Position numbers and translations under genes: made by a program. This document shows, one piece after another, positions 10,959 through 24,300 of a stretch of 64,000 bases of DNA. Position 1 is the first letter of the stretch, and each line of letters begins with the position of its first letter. The notes below the pieces were generated by a model. That model had not been told where the DNA came from, did no database searches, and worked only from the letters and a program-made list of their open reading frames with translations. Source of the DNA: Varroa destructor (taxonomy: Eukaryota > Arthropoda > Arachnida > Mesostigmata > Varroidae); NCBI RefSeq assembly GCF_002443255.2, contig NW_019211459.1, positions 4,788,075-4,852,074 of the forward strand. Direction: 5' to 3'.

Positions 10959-13900
10959 GTAAGACCATTGTGATTCTATCTGAGATTATTTGAGCCTAGG
11001 TGTGTATCACTCCACACATATGCGCTACTAGTCCTAGACTTATTTTGTAGGACGAGGCCGAGAAATTATCTAAGTTTTCATGGGTTACTCAAGACCGTGG
11101 TTCGGTCATTCGAAGTATATACATTTTAATATAATCACGCTTCGTTGGTCTCCTGGAGCAATGTTGTATAGCAATAGCAGTATCGGACGTAAAACTCGAA
11201 ATATTTAGGTTATTTGATCGCGTAAGGTATATCCCAGCTGTTGCGTCACTTATCCCTCAAGCATAAAACTAAATCAATAATACTTTTCTAGCATTTTCAG
11301 TTATTCGTCAAGATAAACAGGTACTTGGTATGACCTTTTTTTAGGTATAACATCAACGAATTGCCTTCATCAAGAGTGCGAGTAACAGGAATTGGTCTTG
11401 CAGGGTTTATCTGGGGTTTTTCTAACAGACCTGTGAAACAGCATGGCAATTATACAAGCAACTGTGAATTTTGATAATAATAAGACCTTATTTTTAATTC
11501 CTTCTTTCCCCCTCATCCCTTATATTCCTTAATAGCAACATCTGGTAATAATTTTAGACAGCGTTGAGATATGAGCCAGCGAGGCAATATGCGTGTCAGG
11601 TATGGCAATGCATTCAAAGGGATGCACATCACCTTCGTGGACCACGCCACCTTTTAGAATTTCGTCTAATGGTCATATAGTACAGTTCGCAAATTTTTGC
11701 AACCTACTCAGCATAAAAAGCAGGTAGTATCTTTTTTGGGGCATACTAAAGTTATCAAATGGAAAGTATCGCGAACAAATCTCCGGTACCATACATAACG
11801 TTAGAATCTCCGTCAACGTTTGTATTGATTCTAAGTTCCACTCAACGCACTTTTTCTCGAGCTAGACGCAACTGTTCATAATTTTATAGTCATATACGCA
11901 GCTACATTTATACTGGTTATTTTGTATTTCGATTTTCCTCACCTTTTTTGAAAACTGAGCAGATGGCATTCTTAAGTATTTTGCTTTGGCCACGTCTCAA
12001 AAACATCTAGTCTTAAGACTAATTATTAAAGTACCTGATGTTTGTCATCAACTTGGTGCTCCAAGAAAACAACGTCTAATTTCCCTTGAAAAATATAATT
12101 CCACACCATATAGTCACCCCCCATTATCTCGGCACAGTTTGACTGTGACAGATAATTCAATTGTATTGCATGGCTTTTTAAAGCCTCTATGTAAACATAT
12201 GTCTGACAAGATTGTAACACGAATGTGGATTTGTCTTATTAGTTGTATTCTTACGGATTCTCTATTGAACTGAATACAACTAAAGCTGCTCTGAAGCATA
12301 TCGTGCGCAGTATTTACAGATTATCAAAACGCAGTGGACTCAGTTATCGATACTAGATATCTTGACTTTAACTAGGTGTTGTTGCTCTAATGGTTACCGG
12401 CTTGATCAGTTCATCATAGTTTAAGATATATAAGTAGCCAAAAAAAGGTAGGGTGCAGGTTTAGGGTTTGGAAAAAAGCGGGGTCTTTACTAATAATGCA
12501 AAAAAACAATCTTTTTATACGTTGTTGGACAGCACCTGGAAAGGTACAGAGTTATTAATGGATAATAACAGGTCTGCTCGAGGTTACTACACTGTATCTT
12601 CGGGTACGTACGATAGACGAGTTCAACTTTATTTTTGGGAACTTTTAGAAATAAAAAGACGTTTCATATATATATAATAAATACACTCATCAGAATGGAA
12701 AGTTCTAGAGTTGAGACTATGCACGCTAATTTATTCGCAGCTGCGAATAAAAAGGAATATAAGACTTAGACGTTTTTCATGGAAAAAAAATATTTATTAC
12801 AACATTTTCGTTTCTTCGACACCACCATCATTATCATCGTTGTCGTCATCGTTATCTGTATTTTATCATCACAATTTAAAATTCTCACTCTCGCCACTTT
12901 CCCACATCTCCTCAGTTCCTTAACACTTTTACAACTCAACTATCTTACCACGACTATCAGTTCTTTTATAATATTTTGCTGTTCTCTGCTTTTTACTATA
13001 CTTTTCTCATTACCATAGTAATATTTATTGTTACCTCTCACAGTCTTTAGTCGACATTCGTTCCTTAACCAGCCTAGTAATAGCGTAGGTTATCCTTGCC
13101 TAAATTATTAGTATTTTGGTGCAACACTTACTGTCCCAAAAGCACTTGTTTTTTACTTGTGGTACTGCCTATCTTCGTGCGATGTTCGCATTCAGATCCA
13201 GTTCGCTTCTTGCACACTAGGAGATGTAAGCGACATTTCGAATTAAATCAAGTACATGAAAACATGGGTTCGACAACGAACCCTTGTTTCATATTTTTGT
13301 CATTAGTCTTCAAACCCAGTTGTTACGATCCGAACTGTCTAGTTATCCCTATGTCACACCATAGTTGTTATTACTTGTTGCCACTCAGCTTTACAAGTTC
13401 CATCCAAAATACTAAACTTATTATCTTGGATCATCTTTGTCTGGAGCTAAACCTCCTTTTATTGTTTACGTTTTCTTGTTCTCTCGATGCACTTTCATCA
13501 GTATAACACATTTACTCGTTTATCATATCCACACGTACTCAAAACGCGCATATTACACTCGTGGAAAAGACTACACACACAGATAGACAGAGACATTGCA
13601 TCCGTTGTGCCGAGGTGTGACGCGGCACTAGTCTATTTTCTCTTGGAAAAAATCATCATCATCGGTGACGAATTAATTACGATAAAGTTGTCCTTTGATA
13701 TATTTTGTTTTTGTTTTTTTTTTAAATATATTTACCTAAACAGTATGTTTTTCATTGTTAATTCGATTTCATTATTTTTGCATTTTATTCCATTTCGACA
13801 ACGCATAATACGCACGGCTAGTGGCCTCGATGACAGCTGCGTTTAGGCAAATCGTTACGTTAACTCATTCGCGATGACCCTTAAATGAATCTTTTATTAG

Positions 13901-15154
13901 ACTTAGCTGTCCTCGAAAGCATTTCTCCTTCAACCTGTATAGGAGACATAGACCCTTTATTTCGTGCCACGCATTATTTGCAAACGGCCGAGGTATCCGT
14001 ATTTTCTGCCATTACTCGAACTAAGTTGCGCTATACCTCACCGGCAGTACACAATGCCCTTTCCTAGCTTACCTTCTCCGGACATGCAACATGATTATCA
14101 TGAGCCGTCCTTCTTTGCTATTCATGAAGGTTCGTTTTGTGCGTCGGAGTTAACGATTCCGCGATTTTAATTCATTCCTGTTCCGACCAGTTGCTATTCC
14201 TGCCGAACTAACAGAAAAGATGACAGTTATATGTCGGTGACCACCAATGACATCAATTTTGATTCAAATTATGATAAAACCCGTGCCAGCTGAGGTATCT
14301 ATTCCCAAAGTTCCAATATCCATAACTTCGAGAACTGCTCTGGTTTGAATCTTCTCTCCAATCCTATACCTCTCCCCCCCCCCTTTCCCCTCTAGGTTGG
14401 CGGAGCTTCTCTTCGGCATTTGTCTACTTCGTAAAGAAAGTTAATTTTTCCTTATAGTCATTTTCTCCCTTCCTATGGTCCTTACTCAATGTGTGTGTGT
14501 TTATATTATTTCTGTACCGTCTGCGAAATTCGTCAAACACCTCGCGAGCAGGTGGCAATACCGCTCGACTATTTGAAATTCTTTCAATTGGCCTTCGGTT
14601 TGCAAAAATCTACGACGTCTTTTTCTTTTTGTTCGATGCAATAGGCAGTCCATACGTACACAACCTGTAATGACACACTGACGCTATGATATCGTTTACC
14701 TTTTTTTAATAGGGTTATTTCGTAACACATATCAGTATCATTTCTTTTCTACGATATTCGCCGTTGTTCCGTCCGTTTCTTTGTTTGCTTTCTATACCAT
14801 AATTAATACATAACTTCGTCCATATCTAGAAGATTATCGTGAATCGGTGTCCGTTCACCAGAGTTGTGTGCTGTCGGCGTTTGTACGGTTTTGTCTCCAC
14901 GGTTACCCGGCACATTCGTTATTATTTGTATTAGCAATTATCATATATATCACCTTAAAAGACCATCTACTGTACAGCGTGCTGGGTTATGAGCAAGGGT
15001 TTGGTCTTTATGTTCATAAACCTCAACAATACCTCAGCACTTAGACGAAGGCGTTTCTAACGTTATTCTAATCACTTATACTGCGTTAGTCCAATCTAGT
15101 ATAATAATAATAGTCCGTTCTTCGTATGTGTCTTGCCCAGCCTTGACCAAGCTT

Positions 15155-18100
15155 TCAGCTCATCATTTCACTGTATGGAAGAGTTGTCGCAAGAACAGAG
15201 CTGTTCTGTACAATGATGGTCTGATTTTGGTGCGACTGCTGACCCTTGAGCGAGTCGTTGATGTCTCGCCGGAACACCGATAAATTCATCGTGAATTTGT
15301 CTCGATTTTTCGTCAACAGGTTGCGATCAATATCTTGCATGAGCGCTTGGAACCAGCCCATCATCGCCGGACGCTTTTCAATCGGTTGGGCCTCGACGAG
15401 TGATAGCGTCAATTGGCCAAAATAGTCGGAGTTCAATAGAATTAGACCCAATAGGGGTCGCGACATCGACCACTGATTCCGGCAGTCCTCCCACATAACG
15501 ATATTAAGTAGTGTTGCTAACATCTGCTGAAGGATCTCCGGATGGTGTTCGAGGACTTGTACACACGTGGGAACGTCAGCCGGATTGGTCGGCTTGGATT
15601 TGTTTAAAAACTTAAAAACGTAGCTGACGATGTGGTCGAGAATGGCACAACAGCCTGTGCACACCATTGCATCTAAGGCTGTTAATCCATCCGATACTGA
15701 AGAGATGATATAGAGAAATACCTAAAACACCGAAAAACGGAAACCGCCAACAAAGGTTAATATGAAACTTTAGCTTACTAATAAAACTAAATATAAGCAA
15801 GTAAGACTAATAGGTACTAGAAGAAAAAAATTATCTCAGCAGATTCGTTGAGAAAGAATATTGTTTCCTATTTTTTCTCTAGAAGCAGAGGTTCTCAAAT
15901 AATAAGCACGTATATTAATTAACTATTTATTATATATGACGAAGTCATAGTAAGTAGATAATTCATTGCTTTCTCTTTAAATTCACCTGTGGATCGAGCT
16001 TGACGATAAAATTCATGTGGTCCAGTGTGAGACACTCGAGCAGGATGTAATAGGTTTGACTCAGCTTAGGGAAATCCAGCAGCGAATCTTGAGGCACTGA
16101 GATGAGCATCTTGACAAATGTGTCCAAGCCGTCATCTAACGCCGAGTCTCCGTATAGCTTAAACACGCCAAAATTGACGTAGCCACCACAAAGAGACGAT
16201 TTCAGCATTGAGAAGCAAATTGAGATACCCTTCAGCTTCATCCGGTATAGCTGGTCCTTGGGCACTTCGCCAATGCTCAAAACCCTAGATCCGTATGTCA
16301 CCATCATTTTAGATGTCTCCCTAAACAACAGGATGCCGTTGGGTGAAGATACGTCAAACTGAAGCCGCTGCGAACGGTTCTGCACCAGTTCCGCCATAAG
16401 TTTCAATACCGGCGTCGTTACGAGAGGCTCGTGGAACCATAATTCGATGGCGCGATGCAGTACGGGAAAGTATTTCGGAAAGATCCAATCAAACAGCATC
16501 ATGTAACTGGTCTTGGTATTGAACGCCATACTCAGGCCACGCAAGTCCCGAGCGAGACCTATAAGTCCCTTCTTCGCCTCCTCCGAATTGAACATACCAA
16601 TGTTTTCAGCTGTCATAGTCATTAATTGACTGCCGACGCTTTCCATTGTAACAGTCAAAGGTGCCATGAAGTGCTCGAAACGTTCTTCGTCTTCGCCTAG
16701 CTCAATCAACAGCATTCGCCCTAACGACGTATAAAACGTCGTTCGACAGCGGGTATTGCGCGTAGCAGCTGGATAGCCCAGAAATGGAAAGTGTTCAGCG
16801 CTGTGATTGTTCAGGATGAACTGAACCTCTTCGAGTTTGATTAATTTACGAACGGACGCATGACCGACCGATAACTCAGACAGAAGATGTAACGTCTTCT
16901 GCGTGATCTGTTCCGAGCTGCTCCAGCATTTAAGATTGGTGATAATCTTCCGTACGAACACAGCAAGCACAGCTGAGTCATCCGGCAAGCCAAGAACCTC
17001 TGATAGAGCAATATAAACGCTACTCGTCTTCGGCACTTGATCTCCTGCATAAATTCGTCGAAATTGCTCAAAGAAGCTGAGAAGAGCGAGCTCAAGCTTT
17101 TCCGATGCAACAGGTATACGACCAGCGCCGTTATTTTGCGGATCCGTTAAGTTCATAAGCTGAAGTACGCGACAAACCATTTGTCCGTCCATTTCGTCCT
17201 GTTCCTCTGTAGAAGTGAATGATACCCTACCACCGATCGCGGCTCCAATGATGTATACCATCCATGCTAGCTGAGCTTCTGTCACTTCTTTTTCTTGGCT
17301 TCCTGTGATATCAAATCATAAAAGTAAAGGGAAATATTAGGCTGTTGAAAGCATATCTGATGGACCTTGAAATTAAGTAACTTTTTGACTAGTTGAGCTA
17401 AAATGATGATTTTTAATACGAAATTACTCCAGACTCTCTAGAAACTTGTGAATAAAAACCAGTGGAGTTTATGTCAGGAGAAATAAGTTCAGAATGAAAA
17501 ACGTCTTTTAGACATGAAAATCCACTCCCAGTGGTTAAGGTTTTATTCCTCAAAGATTACAGCGCTGCGAAAATTCATCGATGATTATCGAAGACATTAT
17601 ACAAAAAGGCGTTAAATGAGATTATAGCACGTGAATGGTACAAACGTTTCAAGAATGGAGATTAGAGTGTTGAAGACCAGCGAGGGGATTACCAAATGTC
17701 AAAACCCGAAAAACAAAATCACAAAATCGAAGAGGCTTTTCACGACCATAGAGTTTAGAATCTCTAAGTTCTAGAATCTAAAAGTTCTATCGGCCAAAAC
17801 TGGCATTTCACGCGTAATCTGTTACGGAATTATAATTTGAATATTAGAGGTGCGGAAACTGAGTAAAAAATGAGTCCGTGAGTCTACCCAAGGCCAGTGG
17901 GAAATGCGCCACATGTACTCTACTTGCAATTTGCGGAACCTGAATCAACACAAAAATGCTTCGATTCATATAGTTTCCATAGAGGAGGCATAATTTGACC
18001 TCTGCTGCGAAACGGAGATGTATCAGTTGAGAGAATGGCGTCACAAGAATGGAAACTAATCAAGTTAGATGGCAGTATCGAATTGGTTCAGACGTAAGGT

Positions 18101-21100
18101 AATGGTGGTAGTTGCAATAAACCTCAGGAGAATCTGCTACTACAAGAAACTCATTGAAAATTAAACAATAAACATAGCCCCCAATCTTGAATTTTTCAAG
18201 AGATTCATGGACTGTAGGCACGGCAATCAAAAGCATGTGGTCTGGTTACTTGACAACTACATCAGAGCTCGCCGCCGTTCGTCAATTGCTTTCTGAATTG
18301 AACAAGAAAATATCCAACGTTGGCTTCAGACTGCTCATTCTTTCAATCCAAATCCGTGTGTTTACTGGGCTTTACATGGCCTAAAAAAGGTATCTAATGG
18401 AACAGAACATTGCACTGTCGAGTTACATCAAGAAGCCTTAGATACCTAAATTACATCTGGGAACGCGAATAGTGCGTATCTGGTTATGCAGAACCTACCA
18501 AAACGCTGAGACAAGTTTGCAAAAAAAAAGAGAGTACCTCTGACATATATTGAAAAGGTCATCATCCTAGCTCACGTTTAAAATGTACTATAGTCCATCG
18601 GAGTAGCTTGTGACAGCCTAAATTAAATTAAAGTTGGCGTTGAATATGCACAACATATATTACCTCTCATAGGTAATAAATTGATGCAAAAAACTACAGA
18701 TCCTGTTCATTCAATAAAATATTCTAAACCTTTTTCTCTTTCTGGGGGCAAAACAAATGTGCCATCTCGGCCAACTGCATTTCAGATGTGTAAGAAATTT
18801 CAGGTGTGTAAGAACGGTTGTTTTTAAATCATGCATGCCAATAAGATACTGACCTTGCTGACAAACTGTCACGGTGGTATCAAACATTTGCACCAGAAGC
18901 GCACACGTTTTATCATATTTACACCGGCAAATTACGGAGAACTGGTCGAGTTGCTGTTGAACCATACCGATATCGTCCAAAGGATCTTCCAAGTTCTGCC
19001 GCACAACCTAAACTCAGGGTATGAAGACGGAAGTTAACCTCGGTAATTGAAAGTACACTTCCCCAAGGTACAATAGAACATAGGTGAACGGTAGTGTACG
19101 ATGAAAGTAATAATGCTATTTTATTAAATCGTGTATTACCACCGTGCAAATAAGTTAGCTTCTACAAGCAAATTAAAAGAGAACGTACAATTAGTCAGCT
19201 ACAACATCTTATAGACTATCTCAGTTTATAGTAGATATAGACTGCATAAAGGAGGAACAGCCGTCGCATATCTTTTGTTATCTTGTAATAAGCGCACACT
19301 GACACCAACATATACGTAGCCCGATATATGCTTAATGGTCTTAAACCAAAATTCATTTCTTATTGTGTGTAAGCCGTGACAGCGATATTTAACATTTATT
19401 CTAAACATACAATGATTGCCTTCATGTACACATACGATACATGCAGCAGATCATTCTTATCAGTATGGAAGCTATTTTGGTATTGCTACTCAATTTTCCT
19501 TCCCGAGAAGAGAGACGTTTCCATTCACTGACTTAGACTCACTATATCGGGTGTAAAAGAAGAGATAAAGAAAACACCACACACACACACACCTTTGCTG
19601 CAATTTCAAGACGAGATGTTATATATGCTTGAACAATCTGGGGAGTGTATACTTCAAGCATGTGCGGTTCCGTTGCCTTTACGTAGGACATCGAGGCGAC
19701 CATGCGCTGCCATAGGCTCAACAGGTAGTGAAGGCTATTCGCACCGAATTGAGTCATCTGAATGCACGTGACTGTGAATTCGCTTATGAGCCGAATCGTA
19801 TCCGCGTAACTTTCCACCTTGACCAGTTCTCCTAGTTGATAGTTGCTTTTTAACCGCGCCAACAGGCGGCAAAATTCATGACAACTACTTTGCTCGGCAA
19901 GGCCCTGCGGGCTTTCGAGGATCTTCTTTACCTAAAATCAAGTCGAAAAGCACAACAGAGTTTAGAAAAAAACGTCAAAGTATTTTACTTGAAACGCTAT
20001 TGAACAAGACAAAGGTAAGTGGGTCAATATTTGAAAAGAATAAAATGAAGCAATTTCCAGAAACGGAGAGGTCCACTTCTTCACACACATGGTGTGAACG
20101 TACGTACTGGTAATGATATATCAGTACAGAATACAATAAGGTAAGTATGAACAGTACATATTTAAACCAGTAAAAAGCAAACACACGACAAAGGTTTTCA
20201 CCCATTTAACTAATGAAATTAAATATAATGCTTTAATTAGATACGATGCTCCTATGATATAAACATGCGATTTATCATTATACTCAAATCAAATAGTTAA
20301 ATATACTATAACTTGGCACAAGGTTCCTTACACAGCCCGTATGTAGACTGTGTATGTTCAAAGGCTTAGTGCGCTCTTAGATAGACTTACGCTCTTCTTC
20401 GACATCTACTCACCCCATCAACAAGATGTGATAGAAACTTGGCCCGTTCCGTGTTGTTGAACAGCGACCGACGAACAGAGGCAATCTGCACGGCGCAGCT
20501 GAGCGCCACGGAGGCCATCGGTGATGGTAAGCATTGATACAAATCAAAAAATAACTGAACTGTATTGCTTCCCTCACCAGGCAGCCCTTCGAGAAAAATC
20601 GGCCTCCATCCTGTAGGTATCTGAACGGTGCATAGATCGTCACTGCTCTCATCCGGCGAAGTGCCGATAAAATCGAAGGTCAAGCAGTTGTACGCTAATC
20701 GCAGCAGGTGGTTGAGGGGTGCGGCCATGGCCGGATCTTGCGGCGATGCTCGGCACATCTTCAGTCCCTTTTCTAGGAGTTCACAGGCCATCCGGAAGAT
20801 ATCAAAGAGCTGGTTATCTCGAAATGACGAAGCAATCTTGCGTTGCTTCGTAAGACTTCGGTGGGCTTCAGCTTCGGAGATGTGATTGACTTCGGATACC
20901 AACTGAGCTAAAAGCTGCACGGCGATGATGCAATGCTCGTTTGAGGCCATTACGTATGCACGAAGCTGTTCGGTGACGTTCCGGAATGGAAACGCACCAT
21001 CCTTTGTTTCTTCGAGCCAACCGTGCTTCGTGATCCGCGCGAACAGTTGGAGCATACCTTGCACGACAAAAGCTTGAAGATTGGCTCGCTGACAAAGATA

Positions 21101-21367
21101 CTGCAGGATGTAGTCGCGGACATCAAGCCGCTGCTGTAACGTCAACTGTGACGGAGTCCGACTAACAAGCTTGGTCAATGTCGTGACGGCGAGTACCTGT
21201 GAATATGGTGAACTGCCGCGCTCTAGCAACAGCCGGCACTTACTCAGGCAGTCGGGGCTGTGAGAAAACTGCACGAGGCTCTTTTCGGCCAATTGCCTCT
21301 GCGCGGGGTCAGCCGCTTCATACAGCTGCGTGCAAAGTCTCTCAATTTGTTCGATCTCAGCGTCCAT
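15155..21367 (-). CDS. Xpo7: Exportin-7 (RanBP16), nuclear transport receptor
   Basis: Five coding exons on the minus strand: 21367-20414, 19931-19593, 19007-18854, 17302-15987, 15721-15155. All borders are GT/AG and phases agree. The product is about 1109 residues, compared with about 1087 in human. It opens with the N-terminal importin-beta-like region ([35 protein letters not shown] block [18 protein letters not shown]). Further family blocks are [51 protein letters not shown], [22 protein letters not shown] and [16 protein letters not shown], ending in EMMS. As known for the family, this HEAT-repeat receptor binds RanGTP and cargo and shuttles through nuclear pores. The start at MDAEIEQ was chosen because it aligns with the family N-terminus; an acceptor (TTTGCAG) at 21467 on the same strand suggests an intron in the 5'UTR. 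The coding region has far fewer introns than I recall for vertebrates. Confidence 0.95.
17561..17750 (+). mobile_element. Decayed mariner transposase fragment in an exportin-7 intron
   Basis: The plus frame reads a mariner-like N-terminal helix-turn-helix segment: SAAKIHR at the start, then [10 protein letters not shown] and SVEDQRGD, which match the usual mariner W(F/Y)KRF(R/K)NGD..V.D pattern. The frame is broken by in-frame stops at 17582 and inside the NGD-stop-SVED stretch, and no DD34D catalytic part was recognised downstream. It is antisense to the host gene, within the intron between 17302 and 18854. It is a dead fragment and its ends could not be defined. Confidence 0.65.
19578..19592. 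repeat. (CA)n tract at an exportin-7 splice donor
   Basis: On the minus strand this is a (GT)n run that forms the donor itself: the exon ends ...GCAGCAAAG and continues GTGTGTGT. The exact cut is fixed by protein homology ([10 protein letters not shown] joined to [10 protein letters not shown]). Confidence 0.75.
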
Positions 21368-24300
21368 CGTTGGTAACTGAATGATGGCTCCGTGCTTATG
21401 CTGCGGTTGCCGTCGCTGATAATGCTTCAGCGACAAATATGGGATGATACAAAATTGATACCCAGCTGCAAATGTAATCTTGTGCTTTGCTGTGTCGTCC
21501 TGCAGGCGTCAATCACTCAGAAATCGAATATAACGAAAAGGACGACCCTTCGAGGGGTAGTTTGTGGGAGCAGTGCTAGTAATAAATAGATATATAATAG
21601 TTGTTGCTGATGGATTTGTTGTTAAGCCCAGCTCCCAGCCGCAGAATTATGATTACCAGATGTACCGGTTTAGTTGTTCATATACTGACGCACTACATCA
21701 ACTCTTGTTACCTATACAACAAACATCCTTTTTTGTACGTCTTCGCCACTCTACACGACTACATTCACCACTGTAGACTCTATATGCTAAATCGATTCTA
21801 TTTGCCGTCAGTTTCCACTTCCGATCGTCGTCCCAATGGTTTGCGTCGACGACCAGTGAGCAAATAGTTTTTCATGCCGGCGGCAACAGCGCGGGCAATG
21901 CAGCGCCTCCACGATTGCTGCCTCCCTCTGAATTCGGCATTAACCGCTGACTGGCGGCTAGCGACGGCTCTGCGCGTCGTTCATTCGTTTACCATTAACA
22001 CGGAATCTAGGTCCTACCACCTGTGCGTTGTGACGATCGCGATATAACGAAAAAAAAAACGACGTACGCAACTTTCAACGTTTCTGCTGCTAAGCAAACC
22101 ACTCGGCAGCGTGAACACTGCGTACGGTGGTGGCAAATGAGAAAAAACACCGCCGAAAACACAAACCGACCAATGAAACGGGCCCACCGCCGGTGTCGAT
22201 CAATACAGTCAACCTTACAGCACGGACAGACAGACACAGAGATTAAATGCTCGCTCAGCACTGCGGGCACTTTTACTGCTGTGGTTTAGTCCACGACTTG
22301 AGAATGCTGCTGCTCAACGGCGATACCAACACCAGAAGCAGTCGTCAGTAGGCAGGGTACCACTCGCGGCGCGAAGATCCAAAATTGTTAAGCGACTATC
22401 GCTGGCGCCGTCACTAGCGATGATACGACGACATCGAAAAACGAATAACGAACGGTAAATTACTTCGGGACAGAAGACGACGATAACAACGACGACGAGA
22501 ATATTTCGGCAGGTAGGAGAAGACGCGGTCGTACCGCGCTCTCTAATGTCCTGCCATGCAGTCGTAACAAGACGAATCGCGCCAGCCGAAACAATAACAA
22601 AGCAGCTTGAATCGTTTTAGTTCGAACCACGGAACCTGATTGCTGTTGTAGGTTGATAGCGGCACGGCGATAACAGGTTTAGCAATCCGCATTTTCAGAA
22701 CAGTGAAAATCTTTACGCGCTAAAAACATAATAATGAATACGTGCCTGTAGTCGGTCATTATGGGTAGCTGCTATTATCAGTGTGGGTAAATGGATTGGC
22801 CGAACATTATAATAAATAACGCATATAAAGCTGAGGGAGACTCTGACTCTATCGCATGCGATTGCTTGTTAAATGTCGCTTGGTATCCTTATTTTTATTG
22901 ACTTGGTAATTCTACTTCTTAAAAATATCGATTACAAGTTAAGCCGTATCAGAGCGACAAATGATGTTACCTTTTTTTGTCCCACTGACTTGCAAATTTC
23001 ATTTTGAATTTTTGCGCCGTTAACAGACATCCTCATCAATGCGTTCATTTTGTTTTAAGACGAGTTTCTCGCTCCTCAGAGGAAGCGCTTATAAATACGT
23101 TCTTTGCCCATGACAATATTTGATACGTGCTAGCTTGTGTGATAAAGAGCAAGCTTACCTTTTCAAAAGGAATAATAAAAACCAACACAAGGGCTCTGCT
23201 AGTGCTTAAGCAACAATAAAATAGTGCTATTTATTAAAAAAAGTAATCTCACTTTATCTAAGCCATTCTCTCGTTGTGTCTGTTAATTCGCAACACGTTC
23301 TGAATTCTGAACGTTTGGGAACGCTACTTTATAATTGTTTGGTTATACTTAAAAAAGCCTGGCATGATTTTTATCGAGACTGAACACTGTCATAGGACCG
23401 CGACGAACACAGTTGACAGCAGAGAGCAATTCAAAAACATACCGCCAAAATCATGTTTGTTCGCATCTCGTGGCGTATTTTGATGTAATTGCCTCCCTCT
23501 CCGCTACCGATGTGTTGGTAATATCGCTCCGCCAACAGAATGTCAACAACAGACAGAATGTCGCACGGTAGTGCCTGTTGCATTGCAGTTGTTGTTGTAG
23601 CTGCTATCCCGTGTCTACGATGCTATCGACACATTGTTAATGCACGGAATAGCCAATTTGTGAACTAATGTCATGCTGAAACAAGCAGTGCCTAATAAAA
23701 CAAGTTATTTAGTCAGATACAACTGGAAGCTGCGCGAATTACCAACTTGAGCGTACTGATTGGCCGCTTGCTAAGGCCGCAACAGGTCGCAGTTAAACCA
23801 AATAATAGGGAAGTTATTCAACACTGGTATACCACACAGCTGAAGGTAAGTGTTTTGCTACGGTATCGCGCCTGTGACCAATAAAGAACTAGAAGTACGC
23901 AAAGTCTGTCCATCAGTAGATGCAGCAGATGCGGAGAATAAAATAGTTGACTTAATTAAGCTTATTGTTGCCTTTTTTGTTTATTTATATTATTGTTGAT
24001 GCTATTTACGTACGGACAGTTTCTCTATTTCTGCTTGTTATTGCCCCAACAGGTCCTTTAGGTCCACTTCTCTGACGTGCACATGTATCTAAACTGAAAA
24101 GCTGCAGTCTTGTAAACAGTCGCATACAACAACAGAGTGGTCGCTGATCTTCTAATAATTATAACCACTCTTGAAATGAACTGGAACATGCAACGTATTC
24201 TTTGTTTTATAAAACCCTGCCCGAGTCATGGCTGTTGCCGTTTTCAGCAAATATCGAAATCGGTTTATCCATGAATTATACACAGTATAACTGGCTCTTT

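Larger units (their letters stand above)
9001..15154. other. Gene-poor stretch between ariadne-1 upstream DNA and exportin-7
   Basis: AT-rich DNA with no recognisable conserved gene. It contains hairpins at 9485-9526 and 10932-10958 and one unexplained ORF at 10292-10828. At 12.8-14.0 kb there is a T/C-rich low-complexity stretch whose open frames are Ser/Leu/Ile-rich by composition. The 3'UTR of exportin-7 (minus strand) must lie in the right-hand part, but I could not fix its end. Confidence 0.6.

Noticed and set aside
12779..13506. Overlapping Ser/Leu/Ile-rich open frames
   Set aside because: T/C-rich low-complexity DNA; the residues are simple and no domain is visible.
18187..18384. Possible C-terminal half of the mariner transposase
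   Set aside because: Read in all frames; no DD34D-type motifs or HDNARPH-like block were found.
20628..20885. Plus-strand ORF over exportin-7 exon 1
   Set aside because: Antisense shadow of a strongly supported coding exon.
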